DNA of 64,000 bases, from positions 372,001 to 436,000 of the forward strand of contig OX638379.1 in NCBI GenBank assembly GCA_951813605.1, read 5' to 3'. How positions within the stretch are numbered: the stretch's first letter is position 1; every line of letters starts with the position of its first letter. The notes under the pieces are model-generated. The model was not told the origin of the DNA. It saw only the letters and a list, made by a program, of their open reading frames with translations, and ran no database searches. The translations under genes were made by a program, and so were the position numbers. Positions 35,873 to 45,599 of this stretch are shown here, piece by piece. The stretch comes from an uncultured Bryobacterales bacterium. GTDB lineage: Bacteria > Acidobacteriota > Terriglobia > Bryobacterales > UBA6623.

Positions 35873-36297
35873 GGCGCCTATTGTATGGCGATTCGTTCGA
35901 GCCGACCGTTCGCGCGATGCCGGGCAAAGGCAATTGTATGCCCGTTGCACGGCTCAGGGAAGCGAGGCGGGAGTCGCACAACGCACCGGAGGCGGACCTG
36001 CCGGGGCATTCCAGCGTCGATCCTCGGGTACGGGAAGCGTGTTTCCAAGTGGATCTAATTCCTCTGTACGGCGCCCGTTCATCCGCAATGCCCGATGGCG
36101 CTTTCCCTAGACCACCGGCAAAGCCCAATCGAGCGGACATCGAGGCTCGACTGGCTCGGCAGCAACACCTCGATGCCCGTCCGACGCGTTCGCCTAGCCA
36201 CCAGCCGCATAGTGGACCGGACTGAAAGGACTTTTCTGGCACTGTGGTCTCACTCGCCGTCCGGCCTGTCTACGATGGAATCTAGGACTTCACTACT
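35873..36297. other. Intergenic stretch between divergent genes
   Basis: Separates the dehydratase and the epimerase. Frames here are antisense continuations. A short AGGA lies ahead of the TTG start of the epimerase. Nothing else is recognised. Confidence 0.5.
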
Positions 36298-37239
36298 TTG
36301 CGAATCCTCGTTTCTGGGGGTGCTGGGTTTATCGGCTCCCATCTCTGCGACCGCCTCCTTGCCGACGGACACTCAGTCGTCGCGCTCGACAACCTCAGCA
36401 CCGGCCGCGACGAAAACTTGTCCCACTTGAGTGACTGCAGGTCGTTTCGCCTGATCCAGCACGACATCTGCGATCCGTTCGAGGGGACGGGTCCGCTCGA
36501 TTGCGTATACAATCTGGCGTCTCCGGCTAGTCCGAGGGACTATCTCGCCGCTCCGATCGAGACGCTGCTCGCCGGATCGCTCGGAACCCGCAACATGCTG
36601 GAGGTCGCCCGCAGGCATGCGGCGACCTTCGTGCAAGCGTCCACTTCCGAGACGTACGGCGACCCTCTCGTGCATCCCCAGCCCGAGTCCTATTGGGGCA
36701 ATGTCAACCCGATCGGCCCTCGTTCCGTTTATGACGAGTCCAAGAGGTTCTCCGAGGCTCTGGCGATGGCTTACCACAGAAAATACGGAATGGAGACTCG
36801 CGTCGCGCGTCTGTTCAACACGTATGGCCCGCGCATGAGGCGGGCGGACGGTCGCGTGCTGCCGGCCTTCTTGGACCAAGTCCTGCGCGGTGAGCCGCTT
36901 AGCGTCTTCGGGGACGGATCGCAAACTCGCAGCTTCTGCTACGTGTCCGACATCGTGGACGGTTTGATCCGGCTTGCTCGAAGCGCCGAACCGAAGCCCG
37001 TCAACCTAGGGAGCCCGACGGAGTTGACGGTGCTGGAACTTGCTGAGATCGTTCAGGATCTTGCCGGTGCTGCGCCCCATGTGCGCTTCCACCCCTTGCC
37101 TGAGGACGACCCGAAGCGCAGGCGACCGGACATTGGCAGGGCCAGGCGGCTACTCGGCTGGGAACCGAGGATCTCAATGGAAGAGGGCCTGCGCCGAACC
37201 CTGCAGTGGGTTCGCGACTCCAGCGCCGCCGAGGCCTGA
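36298..37239 (+). CDS. NAD-dependent epimerase, UDP-glucuronate decarboxylase (UDP-xylose synthase) type
   Basis: An extended short-chain dehydrogenase of 313 residues. Nucleotide-binding motif [15 protein letters not shown] at the N-terminus; the active site Tyr-Lys is in [12 protein letters not shown]. The segment [20 protein letters not shown] and the following [14 protein letters not shown] are the hallmark of UDP-xylose synthases, which decarboxylate UDP-glucuronate for glycan synthesis. The start is TTG at 36298, which begins [15 protein letters not shown] lies upstream. It heads a cluster with surE, tlyA and nadK, all on the plus strand with short gaps. Acts in the cytoplasm. Confidence 0.92.
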   Translation: MRILVSGGAGFIGSHLCDRLLADGHSVVALDNLSTGRDENLSHLSDCRSFRLIQHDICDPFEGTGPLDCVYNLASPASPRDYLAAPIETLLAGSLGTRNMLEVARRHAATFVQASTSETYGDPLVHPQPESYWGNVNPIGPRSVYDESKRFSEALAMAYHRKYGMETRVARLFNTYGPRMRRADGRVLPAFLDQVLRGEPLSVFGDGSQTRSFCYVSDIVDGLIRLARSAEPKPVNLGSPTELTVLELAEIVQDLAGAAPHVRFHPLPEDDPKRRRPDIGRARRLLGWEPRISMEEGLRRTLQWVRDSSAAEA

Positions 37240-37276
37240 ACCGAATTCGAAATGCCTCTGCCAGAATGGGAGGCCG

Positions 37277-37984
37277 ATGCCTCGCCGCAAGCCGCTACGG
37301 TTCTTGCTGACGAATGACGACGGGTTGGATGCGCCCGGTCTTTCGGCCTTGGAGGCTGCACTGCCGGAAGGGTCGGACGCGATGGTCATCGCCCCGTCCG
37401 AGGAACGGTCGGCTTGCAGCCATCAAGTCACCACCTCCCGGGTATTTCGGGCGACCCAAGTCGGCGAGCGCAAAATCGCCGTTGACTCCGTGCCCGCCGA
37501 CTGCGTTCGAGTCGCCCTGCATGATTACGGCGGCTCGTTCGACTGGGTGCTTGCGGGCATCAATCACGGTGCCAACTTAGGCGCTGATGTGTACTATTCC
37601 GGGACCGTGGCCGCGGTTCGCGAGGCTGCGATATTCGGCGTGCCGTCGATTGCACTGTCACACTACCGCGATCGAGAGCTAGACGACGACGATTGGCTAC
37701 GCGCCACGGGCTGGGTGCGCACCTTGCTGCCCGCACTGCTCAAGCGGCCACTCGGACGAGGAGAGTATTGGAACGTGAACCTCCCCAGTCTTCCGCCTGG
37801 CCCCGCGGACCCGCCAATTGTCGATTGCGAGGTTGACACTAGCCCTTTGGAGCTCTCCTATGCGGTTGACGCGGGCGAGTACTGGTACACCGGCGTGTAT
37901 GCTAGGCGCGGTCGCCAGCCCGGCAGAGATGTTGACGCCTGCTTTGCGGGCAGCATCTCGGTTTCACTTCTTAGCTTGCCCTGA
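37277..37984 (+). CDS. surE: 5'/3'-nucleotidase SurE
   Basis: A 235-residue metal-dependent nucleotide phosphatase that also hydrolyses short polyphosphate. The family signature LLTNDDGLDAPGLSALE binds the metal with paired Asp, then IAPSEERSACSHQVT, VLAGINHGANLGADVYYSG (with TVAAVREA) and YWNVNLPSLP. The true start is ATG at 37277, preceded by the strong site GGGAGG at five bases. An open frame reaches back to 37040 but lies inside the epimerase gene. SurE is often near tlyA, nadK and stress genes. The C-terminal half is slightly short compared with E. coli SurE (253 residues) but complete. Confidence 0.93.
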   Translation: MPRRKPLRFLLTNDDGLDAPGLSALEAALPEGSDAMVIAPSEERSACSHQVTTSRVFRATQVGERKIAVDSVPADCVRVALHDYGGSFDWVLAGINHGANLGADVYYSGTVAAVREAAIFGVPSIALSHYRDRELDDDDWLRATGWVRTLLPALLKRPLGRGEYWNVNLPSLPPGPADPPIVDCEVDTSPLELSYAVDAGEYWYTGVYARRGRQPGRDVDACFAGSISVSLLSLP

Positions 37985-38051
37985 GGAACCGACCCATGAA
38001 CCGGGAAGCGCCTGACCTGCCCCGCCGTGAAACAATAGGAGGAGAACCCCT

Positions 38052-38813
38052 TTGGCGCGCACTAGGGTGGATCAGTTGCTAGTCGAGCGGGGCTTCGCCG
38101 AATCTCGTCATCAAGCGCAGGCCATGGTCATGGCCGGCGAAGTGCTGATCAATGAGCAGAAGGTGCAGAAGGCAGGCAAGAAGTTTCCGCCGGCCGCCTC
38201 GATTCGGCTAGTTCGCCAGCGGCCTCGGTTCGTAAGTCGGGCTGGCTTGAAGCTCGATGCCGCCATCAGCCACTTCGAGATTGATGTCGCGGGAGCTGCT
38301 TGCTTGGACATAGGGGCATCGACCGGAGGCTTCACGGACTGCCTGCTGCAGCACGGGGCTAAACGAGTTTACGCAATCGACGTGGGGATTGGTCAGTTGC
38401 ATTGGTCCATTCGGCAAGACGAGCGGGTTGTCGTTCGCGAGCGGCTGAATGCCCGCTATCTCTCGGTGGACGACATCGGCGAGCGAGTTGACTTCGTGTC
38501 ATGCGACGTGAGCTTCATATCCGTGACTAAGATACTGCCGCGCCTGCGGAGCCTCCTGCTCCCGGGAGGCCGGGCTGCCCTGCTGGCCAAGCCGCAGTTC
38601 GAGGTCGGGAAGGGACAAGTCGGCAAGGGGGGAATCGTGCGTGATCCCAGCAAGCACCGCATGGTCGTAACAGACGTGAGCAAGGCGATGACCGCTTGCG
38701 GCTTTGAGTCCGTGGAATGGATGGAAAGCCCCGTCCGAGGCGCCGCGGGAAACACGGAGTTCCTCCTTTACGGCACCGAGTGGAATCCATTCGGCGGCGA
38801 GGAGCCTTCGTGA
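38052..38813 (+). CDS. tlyA: TlyA-type rRNA 2'-O-methyltransferase (S4/FtsJ)
   Basis: A 253-residue protein with an N-terminal S4 RNA-binding domain (about 1-60, RVDQLLVERGFAESRHQAQA) and an FtsJ-type methyltransferase domain. The SAM-binding motif is DIGASTGGFTDCLLQHGA, and the C-terminal AKPQFEVGKGQVGKGGIVRD is typical of TlyA/YqxC. In mycobacteria TlyA methylates 16S and 23S rRNA (C1409/C1920); older annotations call it hemolysin. Start is TTG at 38052 with an excellent AGGAGGAG upstream. The stop overlaps the GTG start of nadK (GTGA), so both are translationally coupled, a conserved arrangement in many bacteria. Confidence 0.94.
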   Translation: MARTRVDQLLVERGFAESRHQAQAMVMAGEVLINEQKVQKAGKKFPPAASIRLVRQRPRFVSRAGLKLDAAISHFEIDVAGAACLDIGASTGGFTDCLLQHGAKRVYAIDVGIGQLHWSIRQDERVVVRERLNARYLSVDDIGERVDFVSCDVSFISVTKILPRLRSLLLPGGRAALLAKPQFEVGKGQVGKGGIVRDPSKHRMVVTDVSKAMTACGFESVEWMESPVRGAAGNTEFLLYGTEWNPFGGEEPS

Positions 38814-39667
38814 TCCATCGAGTCGGCGTTGTTAGCAAGCCGGGCCGAGACGACATTCCCGGCCTTTTGCGCTATCTCTCGGGCTGGTGCGCAGCACGCA
38901 AGTTGGATCTTGCCGTAGATCAGGTGACCGCTGACTACCTTCAGCGAGCTGACGGCCTGCCAAGGGACGAGCTGCCTGAAGGCTGCGACCTAATCGTCGT
39001 GCTCGGCGGCGACGGGACGCTTCTCTCGGCAGCGCGAGGGGTGCGCAAGCGCCAGATTCCATTGCTGGCGGTGAACCTCGGAGGCCTCGGCTTCATGATG
39101 ACCACCGGCCCAGACGAACTGCCCTGCGCGCTCGATTGCGTCGAGCGGTCGGATTACGCGCTCGATTCGCGAATGGTCCTCGAAGGCCGTCTCCGGCGCA
39201 AGGAAACCACCGTGGCACGGTTCTTCGCGCTCAACGACATCGTGGTTGCGAACGGCGCGATGGCGCGCTTGTTGCATCTGGAAGCCTACGCGGATGGCGA
39301 ATACGTCTGCGGCTACACTGCGGACGGCCTCATCCTCGCCACGCCCACGGGTTCGACGGCTTATTCGCTCGCCGCTGGCGGGCCGGTCATGGCACCTGCC
39401 GTGGCGGCACTGAGCCTGACACCGATCTGCCCGCACACCCTGTCGAACCGCTCTGTGGTCTTGCCCGAGACGGTGTCGGTGGAGATCCGCGTCTCCGCGG
39501 GCGACGAGGACCACTATCTCAGCGTGGACGGCCAGGTAGGGCGGTATCTCGAACCCGAGGACAGGGTGCAGGCTCGGAAGGCTAGTCACACTGTCGACAT
39601 TGTGCAGACAAAGAGCATGCCCTATTTCGACGTGCTTCGCAGCAAGATGCGGTGGGGCGACCGGTAA
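38810..39667 (+). CDS. nadK: NAD kinase
   Basis: Phosphorylates NAD to NADP. About 285 residues. The signature VVLGGDGTLLSAAR with the GGDG motif is followed by LLAVNLGGLGFM (usually NxGxLGFL), the Zn/nucleotide-site segment TADGLILATPTGSTAYSLAA, and SVDGQVGRYLEPED. GTG at 38810 overlaps the tlyA stop by four bases, follows GAGGAG closely, and makes the protein begin MIHRVGVVSKPGRDD, as expected. A longer open frame starting at 38717 is embedded in tlyA and is rejected. Cytoplasmic, housekeeping. With nadE at 4502-6160, both late NAD(P) synthesis steps are in this window, although far apart. Confidence 0.95.
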   Translation: MIHRVGVVSKPGRDDIPGLLRYLSGWCAARKLDLAVDQVTADYLQRADGLPRDELPEGCDLIVVLGGDGTLLSAARGVRKRQIPLLAVNLGGLGFMMTTGPDELPCALDCVERSDYALDSRMVLEGRLRRKETTVARFFALNDIVVANGAMARLLHLEAYADGEYVCGYTADGLILATPTGSTAYSLAAGGPVMAPAVAALSLTPICPHTLSNRSVVLPETVSVEIRVSAGDEDHYLSVDGQVGRYLEPEDRVQARKASHTVDIVQTKSMPYFDVLRSKMRWGDR

Positions 39668-39946
39668 CCCGAACGCGAACGGGCAACGGAACCGGTTAGA
39701 GAAAACAATCGTCTGTCGAGACCATCCAGGACGCTACAGCAGGGCCCGACGGCGACCTTGTTTCGGAACTGTACTGACGCCGGATCGCTGGTGCCGCTCG
39801 GGACCGCTGGTTGACCAGCGATCTAGATGGTCGGATGCCGATAAAGGCCTTTGGCGGAACCCCAGTGATCAGCCGCTTTGGGCCGGGCCGTAGTCTGCCA
39901 CCAAGCTGTGCCTCTCGAGTGGGCTTGACGACGAGCGTCGACTCTC

Positions 39947-41146
39947 TTACCCGTTCAGAAATGGAAGGACGGCGAAAAACACCAAGCAGGCACCGAGCGC
40001 CAGATTGACCCAGAGCGGATTAAGGCTTTCTTGACCCACCCATCTTGCGCGGTTGTTCAGCAGCAGGAGCGTCAGCGCGAGCAGCGGGAGAAACATGGCG
40101 CCCAGCACGCCGTAGGTGAGTTGGATCTGCCGCACCGGAGCGTTCAGGAGGAACAAGGGGACGATGGCGACAAGCAGCACCCACAGACGGTAGGGAGTCG
40201 ATTGCCGGAGAGCCACGTCAGATGGCTTACGCAACCGTACGAAGTCGGCGAACATGTACGGGATGCTCTGCCAAACGCCGAGAAGGCTGGAAAAAACGGC
40301 ACCCCAGAATCCGGCCAAGAAGATCCACCTGCCGACCGGGCCCACCGCTTCCACGAGGCGTTCTGCCATCTGTGTCGCCAGTCCCGCTCCGCTTCCGGCA
40401 ACATCGATTTGGGAGCCGATGATCACGACGCAGAATCCGAAAACGGCCGTGACGCCATTGCCAACCGCCAGGTCGATTCGGCAAGTCTTGAGCATTCCCG
40501 GGCCCTGACGCTCTTGCTCTCGGATCCAGTAGCCGTATGACAGCAGAGTCACTGTGCCGCCCACGCCGCCCAGCAGCCCCACCATCCAGGGCACGCCGCC
40601 TTCCGGCACCGTCGGGACGAACCCACCAAGGATTTGGCTGACCGGGGGAGCGATCAGCCAGGTGGTCCCGACGACCGTGACAAACATCAGGACGATCAGT
40701 CCAGACATGACCGACTCGAAGATCCTGAAACTCCCCCGCAACACGATCGCCACCCCGACCAGGGAGTGGATCACGGCCCAGATGACTACTGAGCGCTCTG
40801 TCTCGCCGATCGGAAATAGTGCTGTGCCGGCAACGCCGCAGGCATTCGCAAGGGCGCGACCTACAACGACAGTGAACAACGTGAGGTAGGCCAGGAAGAT
40901 CCAGCGGACCCACGAACCGAGCTTGTCGTTCCATCCCGCGAGCAGCGTGGTTCCGGACGCGAGCTGCCAGCGGGCGACCCCCTCGCTGAGCACAAACTTG
41001 AGAAAGGCCCCGGCGAGTACTGCCCATAGAACGGCGGTCCCTAGTTCTGTCCCTGCCAGTGTTCCTGTCATCAGGTCGCCTGCCCCGACTCCGGTGGCGG
41101 CCATCATGAGGCCAGGCGCTATCAGTCGAAACCAGTTTGCTTTCAT
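39947..41146 (-). CDS. Nramp-family transporter lacking the canonical metal-binding motifs
   Basis: A 399-residue inner-membrane protein with about eleven hydrophobic helices and an Nramp layout. In Nramp the first helix bears DPGN and the sixth MPH, which hold the Mn/Fe ion. Here the first helix reads LMMAATGVGAGDLMTG (residues about 13-28), so DPGN is replaced; the sixth helix segment (LLSYGYWIREQER) has no MPH. Thus classical Mn2+/Fe2+ binding is unlikely as seen. This ATGVGAGD clade occurs in several bacteria and has not, to my knowledge, been functionally defined. It is convergent with nadK, and a 630-base gap lies upstream. Confidence 0.85.
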   Translation of the reverse strand: MKANWFRLIAPGLMMAATGVGAGDLMTGTLAGTELGTAVLWAVLAGAFLKFVLSEGVARWQLASGTTLLAGWNDKLGSWVRWIFLAYLTLFTVVVGRALANACGVAGTALFPIGETERSVVIWAVIHSLVGVAIVLRGSFRIFESVMSGLIVLMFVTVVGTTWLIAPPVSQILGGFVPTVPEGGVPWMVGLLGGVGGTVTLLSYGYWIREQERQGPGMLKTCRIDLAVGNGVTAVFGFCVVIIGSQIDVAGSGAGLATQMAERLVEAVGPVGRWIFLAGFWGAVFSSLLGVWQSIPYMFADFVRLRKPSDVALRQSTPYRLWVLLVAIVPLFLLNAPVRQIQLTYGVLGAMFLPLLALTLLLLNNRARWVGQESLNPLWVNLALGACLVFFAVLPFLNG

Positions 41147-41776
41147 GGGACGATTCGCTAGCGGCGCCGCACCTATGGTTCAGAGCCAGGGTATTCGGAT
41201 TGTAGCCTTGCAGTGCGGCCCTAAGTTGCCCAATGGGCACGCGAACGCTCGACCGGACCCAAGAAGGGGTGTCGCTACGGGTGTCGCTCAGTCGACGAGG
41301 ACGGTTGGTTCAAGTCAGCCGGTGAAGACCCTACGACAAATTGCTACTGCGACTCCTGATTGAATGGACAGTTGCAGGGTAGAAATTATCCTCGCAACTT
41401 GTGCCACATGGGAGTGTCTTCCCGGTTACCCGGTTTGTGACGCGATGCCGGTATCGCGGGTCGAATATTCCGACTGCAGCGACGGCCGCCTACTTGGCAA
41501 TTCGCGAAGTGCGCGACATCACGGAGAACCTCGTCCGGGTTCCAACTCTTGCTTGGAACTTGAATCTGGTAGGGGATGCGTGTGATCCGCACGCGCTCGA
41601 TTCCTACTCGACAAACATCGCACAGGACAAGTCGGACAGGAATTCATTACGGCGCGGTTTGATCGAGAAAACCCCGCCTTGTTCGGACTCTCGCTTCCTC
41701 CGCCTGAGAACGCCGGGGAATCAGCTTGCCCACCGGAAACCAGCTCTCGGCAGTAGATTGCAATACTGTAGAGCCC
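41147..41776. other. Gene-less stretch
   Basis: The plus-strand frame over 41401-41844 runs into the antisense of the dioxygenase and shows no domain. No metal riboswitch-like structure was recognised upstream of the transporter gene. Confidence 0.5.
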
Positions 41777-42436
41777 TTAACCAGGAATCACCAAGTCAAA
41801 CGACGCAGCAAGCTCGCCAATCTCCGAGCCCGGAACCGGCTTGAAATCCACTGACAGGGAGTCTGTCCTTCTTGCGCGCTGCACCCTGCGGAGTACACTG
41901 TCCCGCCCGTTGCCACCGTAGCCCTTGAGGAAGAGCTGGGTCGTCAAGACACGTCGCCCGTTGCGCGCCACCGCATAGTGGATATGCGGGACTCGCCGAC
42001 CGGTTCGGTATTCGGTGGGCTTGATCGTGCGGAATCGGTATTCGCCTGTCGAACCGGTTTCGAATCTTCCGAACCCTTGGAAGTTCGAGTCTCGGTGCTC
42101 CTTGTCCGGTGCCCGGCTATGGATGTAGACGCCATTTGCGTCGACCTGCCAGATTTCCACCGTTGCGTTTCGAACGGCTTCTCCGCTCTGAGTCAGGACT
42201 CTGCCCGTCACGTGCGCGATTTCGCCCAGAGCCGGCGTTGCCGAGTCGTTGATGACGATTAGGTCGTTGTCGGTGTCGAGGGGCATCTTGTCCGGGTAGA
42301 ACGGGCCCTCTGTCACGCTCGGTGTCAGCTCCAGTTGCTCGGCGAACAGTCCCGGAACGCTATAGAACGCTCCGGTCGCAGCTGCTGCACCGACAAATCT
42401 CCGGCGGGTAAGAAAAGTCCGAGTATCGTGCCTCAT
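41777..42436 (-). CDS. Exported intradiol ring-cleavage dioxygenase
   Basis: A 219-residue non-heme Fe(III) enzyme of the protocatechuate 3,4-dioxygenase beta-like family. A twin-arginine leader is clear (LTRRRFVGAAAATGAFY). Iron ligands fit Tyr104 (ANGVYIHSR), Tyr143 (KPTEYRTG), His151 and His153 (RRVPHIHYAV). Exported single-subunit intradiol dioxygenases of this kind are widespread in soil bacteria and thought to act on catechol-like compounds outside the cytoplasm; the substrate is not known. The ATG at 42436 is preceded by AAGGAGG with ideal spacing. No partner genes for aromatic degradation are close by. Confidence 0.9.
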   Translation of the reverse strand: MRHDTRTFLTRRRFVGAAAATGAFYSVPGLFAEQLELTPSVTEGPFYPDKMPLDTDNDLIVINDSATPALGEIAHVTGRVLTQSGEAVRNATVEIWQVDANGVYIHSRAPDKEHRDSNFQGFGRFETGSTGEYRFRTIKPTEYRTGRRVPHIHYAVARNGRRVLTTQLFLKGYGGNGRDSVLRRVQRARRTDSLSVDFKPVPGSEIGELAASFDLVIPG

Positions 42437-43190
42437 GGTTTCCTCCTTGCATCGGATCTGCCGTAGGCCTTGAATTCGGGGAGCCCGCTTTGCCCCCTGT
42501 TGACCCGCGACCCCATCTGTAACTAGAAGGCGCGAGCTAGTCCGCTCAGTTACTCCAGCTTGGCGGTCACAGGGGTTGCTAGCGATTGAACAAAGGGTTG
42601 TGCACTCCTAGAGCAGTTTTTTTTCAAGGACTTTCGTGATTTGAAAAAATTGTGTCAAGACCGATCGCGGTCGACTGACCTTATGCTTCGGAAATTGCTT
42701 GGGCGACACGGAATAGTGGCTTCTAAGAGTATCGGTCGACACCAAGAATGAGTGGTGCATGGGGCTTCCATGTCGTTCCTGGGGAGGCAGGATGGCGATT
42801 GGGAGATTATGTCGTCATTCTATTGCTTCCCGTCGTCGAACAACGGGCGAGGCGTCTTGCCGACCAGTCCTCGGATCGGTCGCGTCGTCAGAGTAAAGGT
42901 CCAAGCTTACTAACTGAGGCATCTCGCCGTACGCTGATCGGTTCGTTCATACAAGGCAGTCGCAGCATCACTGAAACGAATCCCGATTGGCTACGAGACA
43001 TTACCTAACAGGGGCAGGGTCTGTCGACTTGCGTCAGGGCAGCCGAGCCTGGGGCGCAGACCGCTCGGGGGATCGTGGTGGGCAATGACACCCAGACCTA
43101 GTTGAGACCAGGCCGATTTGGATTAGCATTTATGGATTCCGCTGCTGCGAAGGCCCGTGGCTGTTGTGAGACCATAGGGCCCATTCGGCC
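42437..43190. other. Long gene-less stretch
   Basis: About 750 bases between divergent genes. It contains a local A/T-rich patch (T tract at about 42617-42624 and AAAAAA near 42645) that stands out against the GC-rich background. On the minus strand TTGACA at 42659-42654 is followed after 17 bases by GAAAGT, a weak promoter candidate for the dioxygenase. The frame over 42748-43008 is not convincing. Confidence 0.5.
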
Positions 43191-44705
43191 ATGCCAGATG
43201 CAATCTCCCGACGAGCTTTTCTAACCGTAGCGGCCACCTCGGCCGGAGCCTGGTCATGTGGCTCCCAATCGGCGGATGGCGGTTCGCTTCCCAATATCGT
43301 GCTTTGCATGGGAGATGACCATGGCTGGCACGAAACCGGTTACAACGGCCATCCCGAGCTAGCGACTCCCGTGCTCGACGAGATGGCAGAGTCTGGCTTG
43401 CGCCTTGATCGCTTCTATTCCGCAGCTCCGGTCTGCTCCCCTACCCGTGGCAGCGTAATGACCGGGCGACATCCCAACCGCTACGGCACATTCAGCGCGA
43501 ACTGGTCGGTCCGGCCAGAGGAAGTCGGCATTGCGCAGATTCTCAAGCGAGCCGGATACGCTTGCGGGCATTTCGGAAAGTGGCACCTAGGACCCGTCAA
43601 GGCCGAATCGCCGACCAACCCAGGCGCGTTGGGCTTTGACGAATGGCTCTCACACGACAATTTCTTCGAAATGAATCCGTTTCTGTCGCGGAACGGCGGC
43701 CCGCCGGAGAAACACGAGGGGGAGAGTTCCCGAATCGTTGTCGACGCTGCGACTGAATTCATCGACCGGGCGAAGGAAGCAGGCAAGCCATTCTTCGTCG
43801 TCATTTGGTTCGGCTCGCCACACGAGCCTTACAGCGGACTCGAGCCCGACCTTGCTGCCTACGCCGACTTGCCGCCGAGCCTTCGAGGAGAGTCCTCCCG
43901 AATCACGTCCATGGAGACTGGCCTCCCGACTGAGGTGCCGCTGGACCAGGCTCTACAGGCTCGTTTTGCTGAGATCACGGCTATGGACCGAGCCATTGGT
44001 GCCCTGCGAGACCACCTGAGAGAGGGAGGTCTGCGTCAGAACACGCTGCATTGGTACTGCAGCGACAATGGCGCACCGGCCGCGACCCGCTTCTCGTCTC
44101 CGCTGAGGGCCGACAAGGGCAGTGTCTTCGAGGGAGGAGTCCGCGTGCCATCGATGATCGAATGGCCCGAACGGATTGCCGAATCCCGTGACAGCCGGGT
44201 CCACGCGGTCACGAGCGACATCCTGCCTACGCTCTGCGAAATTGCCGGACAACCCTTGCCCGACAGGCCATTGGACGGAATCAGCCTGCTGCCTCTGATC
44301 GATGGTGAGATGCAGGAAAGGCCCGAGCCGATTTGCTTCTGGAGGTTTGATGGCAGCCGAGCGGGTGACGGGGAGCCCTATATCGATCCAATGCTCCAAG
44401 AGGGGACGACACCTCTTGTCAAGATGATGGACGGCCGGCTAACGCGTAACTTCCGTAATTTCCGCTACTCGGTGATCGCGGAAGGGGACTTCGCCGGATC
44501 AAGGGCGATCCTTGACAGTCAGTACAAACTCGTAGTCGACGGATCCGGCGAGTCTGGAAGCGAGCTATTCGACATGAGAAAGGACCCAGCCGAGAGCGAG
44601 AACCTTGCCCCGACGCATCCGCAAGAGGTGGAACGGCTGGCCGGCCAGCTTCGAAGCTGGCAGCAGTCAGTGCTCCAAAGCCTCACCGGAGCCGACTACT
44701 CCTAA
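43191..44705 (+). CDS. Exported sulfatase (Tat/lipoprotein type)
   Basis: A 504-residue type I sulfatase. The N-terminus has SRRAFLTVAATSAGAWSC: a twin-arginine signal ending at a lipobox-like GAWSC, so it is probably a Tat-exported lipoprotein. NIVLCMGDDHGWHETGYNGH gives metal ligands, and CSPTRGSVMTGRHPNRY is the formylglycine signature. Later motifs are HFGKWHLG, SPHEPYSGLEP and WYCSDNGAPAATR. Family members act on sulfated carbohydrates or aryl sulfates. It is convergent with the SDR gene. The maturation enzyme that makes formylglycine is not in the window. Confidence 0.93.
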   Translation: MPDAISRRAFLTVAATSAGAWSCGSQSADGGSLPNIVLCMGDDHGWHETGYNGHPELATPVLDEMAESGLRLDRFYSAAPVCSPTRGSVMTGRHPNRYGTFSANWSVRPEEVGIAQILKRAGYACGHFGKWHLGPVKAESPTNPGALGFDEWLSHDNFFEMNPFLSRNGGPPEKHEGESSRIVVDAATEFIDRAKEAGKPFFVVIWFGSPHEPYSGLEPDLAAYADLPPSLRGESSRITSMETGLPTEVPLDQALQARFAEITAMDRAIGALRDHLREGGLRQNTLHWYCSDNGAPAATRFSSPLRADKGSVFEGGVRVPSMIEWPERIAESRDSRVHAVTSDILPTLCEIAGQPLPDRPLDGISLLPLIDGEMQERPEPICFWRFDGSRAGDGEPYIDPMLQEGTTPLVKMMDGRLTRNFRNFRYSVIAEGDFAGSRAILDSQYKLVVDGSGESGSELFDMRKDPAESENLAPTHPQEVERLAGQLRSWQQSVLQSLTGADYS

Positions 44706-44732
44706 CTTGACGAGAGTGTCCGGGCAAGACGT

Positions 44733-45506
44733 TCAGTACGCCCACGGACCTCGCGTGAAGATGCCGCCATCGACCATCAGCGTCTGGCCGGAAATGAATT
44801 CGGCCGCGTCCGTGCAGAGAAACGCAACCGCTTCAGCCACGTCTTTCGGGTAGCCGACTCGTCCCATGGGCGTCAGCCTGGACCATTGCCCGGCGTAGTC
44901 CTCCGCTTCGCGCGCAGTGCGCTCGATCAGAATGGCGCCGGGGGCCACGCAATTAACGGTAATTCCGTACGTTCCCAATTCGGCCGCAGCCACCTTCGTG
45001 AACTGCTCCATGCCTCCCTTGCTAGCGGTGTAGCTAACGAGATTGGGGAAGGCCACCTTGTTACAACCAGATCCGATATTCACGATTCGACCGCCGCCAT
45101 GTTCTCTCATGTGCCTGCCTGCCAGCTGGGTGCATAGAAAGCAGCCCTTTAGATTTGTGTCGATAACCCGGTCCCAATCCTCCTCCGACAGGTCGAGTAG
45201 TGGCGCCCAGACCTGCGTGCCGGCGTTATTGACTACAATGTCTAGCCGCTCGAACTCGCCTAGGACCGTTTCGAACATTCGCTTCACTTGAGCGGATTCG
45301 CCCACTGAGGCTTGCACCGCGAAAGCGGATTGTCCCGTAGCGCGAATCGACCGCACGACATCCTCGGCTCCGCTGGCGTCGGTGTTGTAGTTGACTGCTA
45401 GGTCACAGCTCAATGTGGCCAGCTTCTTGGCGATTCCTCGACCAATGCCCTTACTGGCGCCGGTGACTAACGCGGTCTTGCCGGAGAGGTCCATTCGTCG
45501 TAGCAT
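44733..45506 (-). CDS. Short-chain dehydrogenase/reductase
   Basis: A classical SDR of 257 residues. TGASKGIGRGIAKKL is the cofactor-binding glycine motif, NNAGTQVWAP the structural motif, a Ser sits in IVNIGSGCNKVAF, and YTASKGGMEQFTK contains the catalytic Tyr and Lys. The C-terminal end FLCTDAAEFISGQTLMVDGG is typical of FabG/glucose-1-dehydrogenase type enzymes. The substrate may be a sugar or 3-oxoacyl compound. ATG at 45506 is used; ATG at 45494 (MDLSGKTALV) is an equally good start. It lies next to an IS30 relic and is convergent with a sulfatase. Confidence 0.92.
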   Translation of the reverse strand: MLRRMDLSGKTALVTGASKGIGRGIAKKLATLSCDLAVNYNTDASGAEDVVRSIRATGQSAFAVQASVGESAQVKRMFETVLGEFERLDIVVNNAGTQVWAPLLDLSEEDWDRVIDTNLKGCFLCTQLAGRHMREHGGGRIVNIGSGCNKVAFPNLVSYTASKGGMEQFTKVAAAELGTYGITVNCVAPGAILIERTAREAEDYAGQWSRLTPMGRVGYPKDVAEAVAFLCTDAAEFISGQTLMVDGGIFTRGPWAY

Positions 45507-45599
45507 CGTAGCCTACCGAGGGAGAGCTTGGCCGAGAGCATGGTTTCGAGTGACGTCGTTGAAACGAAAGCGGAGGTCAAGCCGGAACCCCTTCGGCTT

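Noticed and set aside
42748..43008. 86-codon plus-strand frame
   Set aside because: No ribosome-binding site and no protein-like pattern; lies in a gene-less, locally A/T-rich stretch.
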